Part shown: positions 34,844 through 34,971 of the stretch, piece after piece
Numbering within the stretch: the first letter of the stretch is position 1
Layout: the number at the start of each line of letters is the position of its first letter
Source of the DNA: an uncultured Clostridia bacterium
Lineage (GTDB): Bacteria; Bacillota; Clostridia; Lachnospirales; Cellulosilyticaceae
Assembly (NCBI GenBank): GCA_937981575.1
Contig: CALJNR010000047.1
Location: 1 to 34,971 of the forward strand
Length of the DNA stretch: 34,971 nt
Reading direction: 5' to 3'
Program-made: the position numbers and the translations under genes
Notes under the pieces: generated by a model
What the model was told of the DNA's origin: nothing
Database searches by the model: none
The model's input: the letters and a program-made list of their open reading frames with translations, nothing else

Positions 34844-34971
34844 ATGGAAAGTTCAAAATTACATGGGAACGTTCAAAGGTTCGGAAGATTTTTAAGCGGA
34901 ATGGTTATGCCAAATATCGGAGCATTCATTGCCTGGGGACTTATTACAGCATTATTTATACCAACAGGCTG
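34844..34971 (+). CDS. mtlA: PTS mannitol transporter EIICB, 5' end (partial)
   Basis: Only the first 42 codons are in the window. The frame after ATG 34844 (RBS GAGGAGGG) reads [20 protein letters not shown] followed by [13 protein letters not shown], the characteristic N-terminus of the mannitol-specific EIIC membrane domain. It follows mtlR by 46 bases with no terminator, so co-transcription is likely. The rest, including EIIB, lies outside. Confidence 0.9.
   Translation, partial: MESSKLHGNVQRFGRFLSGMVMPNIGAFIAWGLITALFIPTG

Overview
The window is AT-rich with strong AGGAGG-type ribosome binding sites, some TTG/GTG starts and Firmicute-style terminators. It fits a low-GC anaerobic clostridium, probably of the Lachnospiraceae/Lachnospirales type; the glycyl radical enzyme, PTS mannitol genes and Mn2+ riboswitch agree. 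The species cannot be fixed from sequence alone. I see no tRNA, rRNA, CRISPR, IS element or prophage.

Layout. (1) 1-8145 is a catabolic locus: structured leader and a 53-bp palindrome, radical SAM activase, glycyl radical enzyme (GRE) of unassigned substrate, GntR/LacI-type regulator, sedoheptulokinase-like FGGY kinase, membrane Fe-S protein, DUF4432 mutarotase-like protein. (2) 8439-13959 holds two membrane-bound GGDEF diguanylate cyclases on opposite strands around selO, plus an unknown membrane protein. (3) 14129-17228 is a TetR-controlled redox operon: CrtI-like FAD oxidoreductase and Fe-S flavoprotein-like reductase. (4) 17241-18955 is a DUF1657-like small protein with a CLC antiporter resembling the fluoride (CLC-F) clade. 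(5) 19164-21383 has a DUF1349 protein and a methyltransferase with an atypical catalytic loop.

(6) 21624-30759 is a surface-glycan region. A glycosyltransferase leads capE-capF-capG, the three-enzyme route from UDP-GlcNAc to UDP-N-acetyl-L-fucosamine. A second unit (PseB/CapD-like dehydratase, DegT aminotransferase, WecD-like acetyltransferase) should make a UDP-2,4-diacetamido-2,4,6-trideoxyhexose. Two related glycosyltransferases converge on it from the minus strand. No flippase or polymerase is present, so a glycosylated protein (flagellin, S-layer) is as likely a target as a capsule. (7) 30850-32425 is a promoter, a yybP-ykoY Mn2+ riboswitch with terminator, and a UPF0016 Mn2+ exporter with an unusual C-terminal extension. 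(8) 32689 to the end is mtlR and the start of mtlA.

The best candidate for an undescribed system is region 1. An eliminase-type GRE with a variant glycyl loop is co-transcribed with its activase, a sugar-sensing regulator and a heptulose-kinase-like enzyme, which suggests an anaerobic route for an unusual ketose or polyol.
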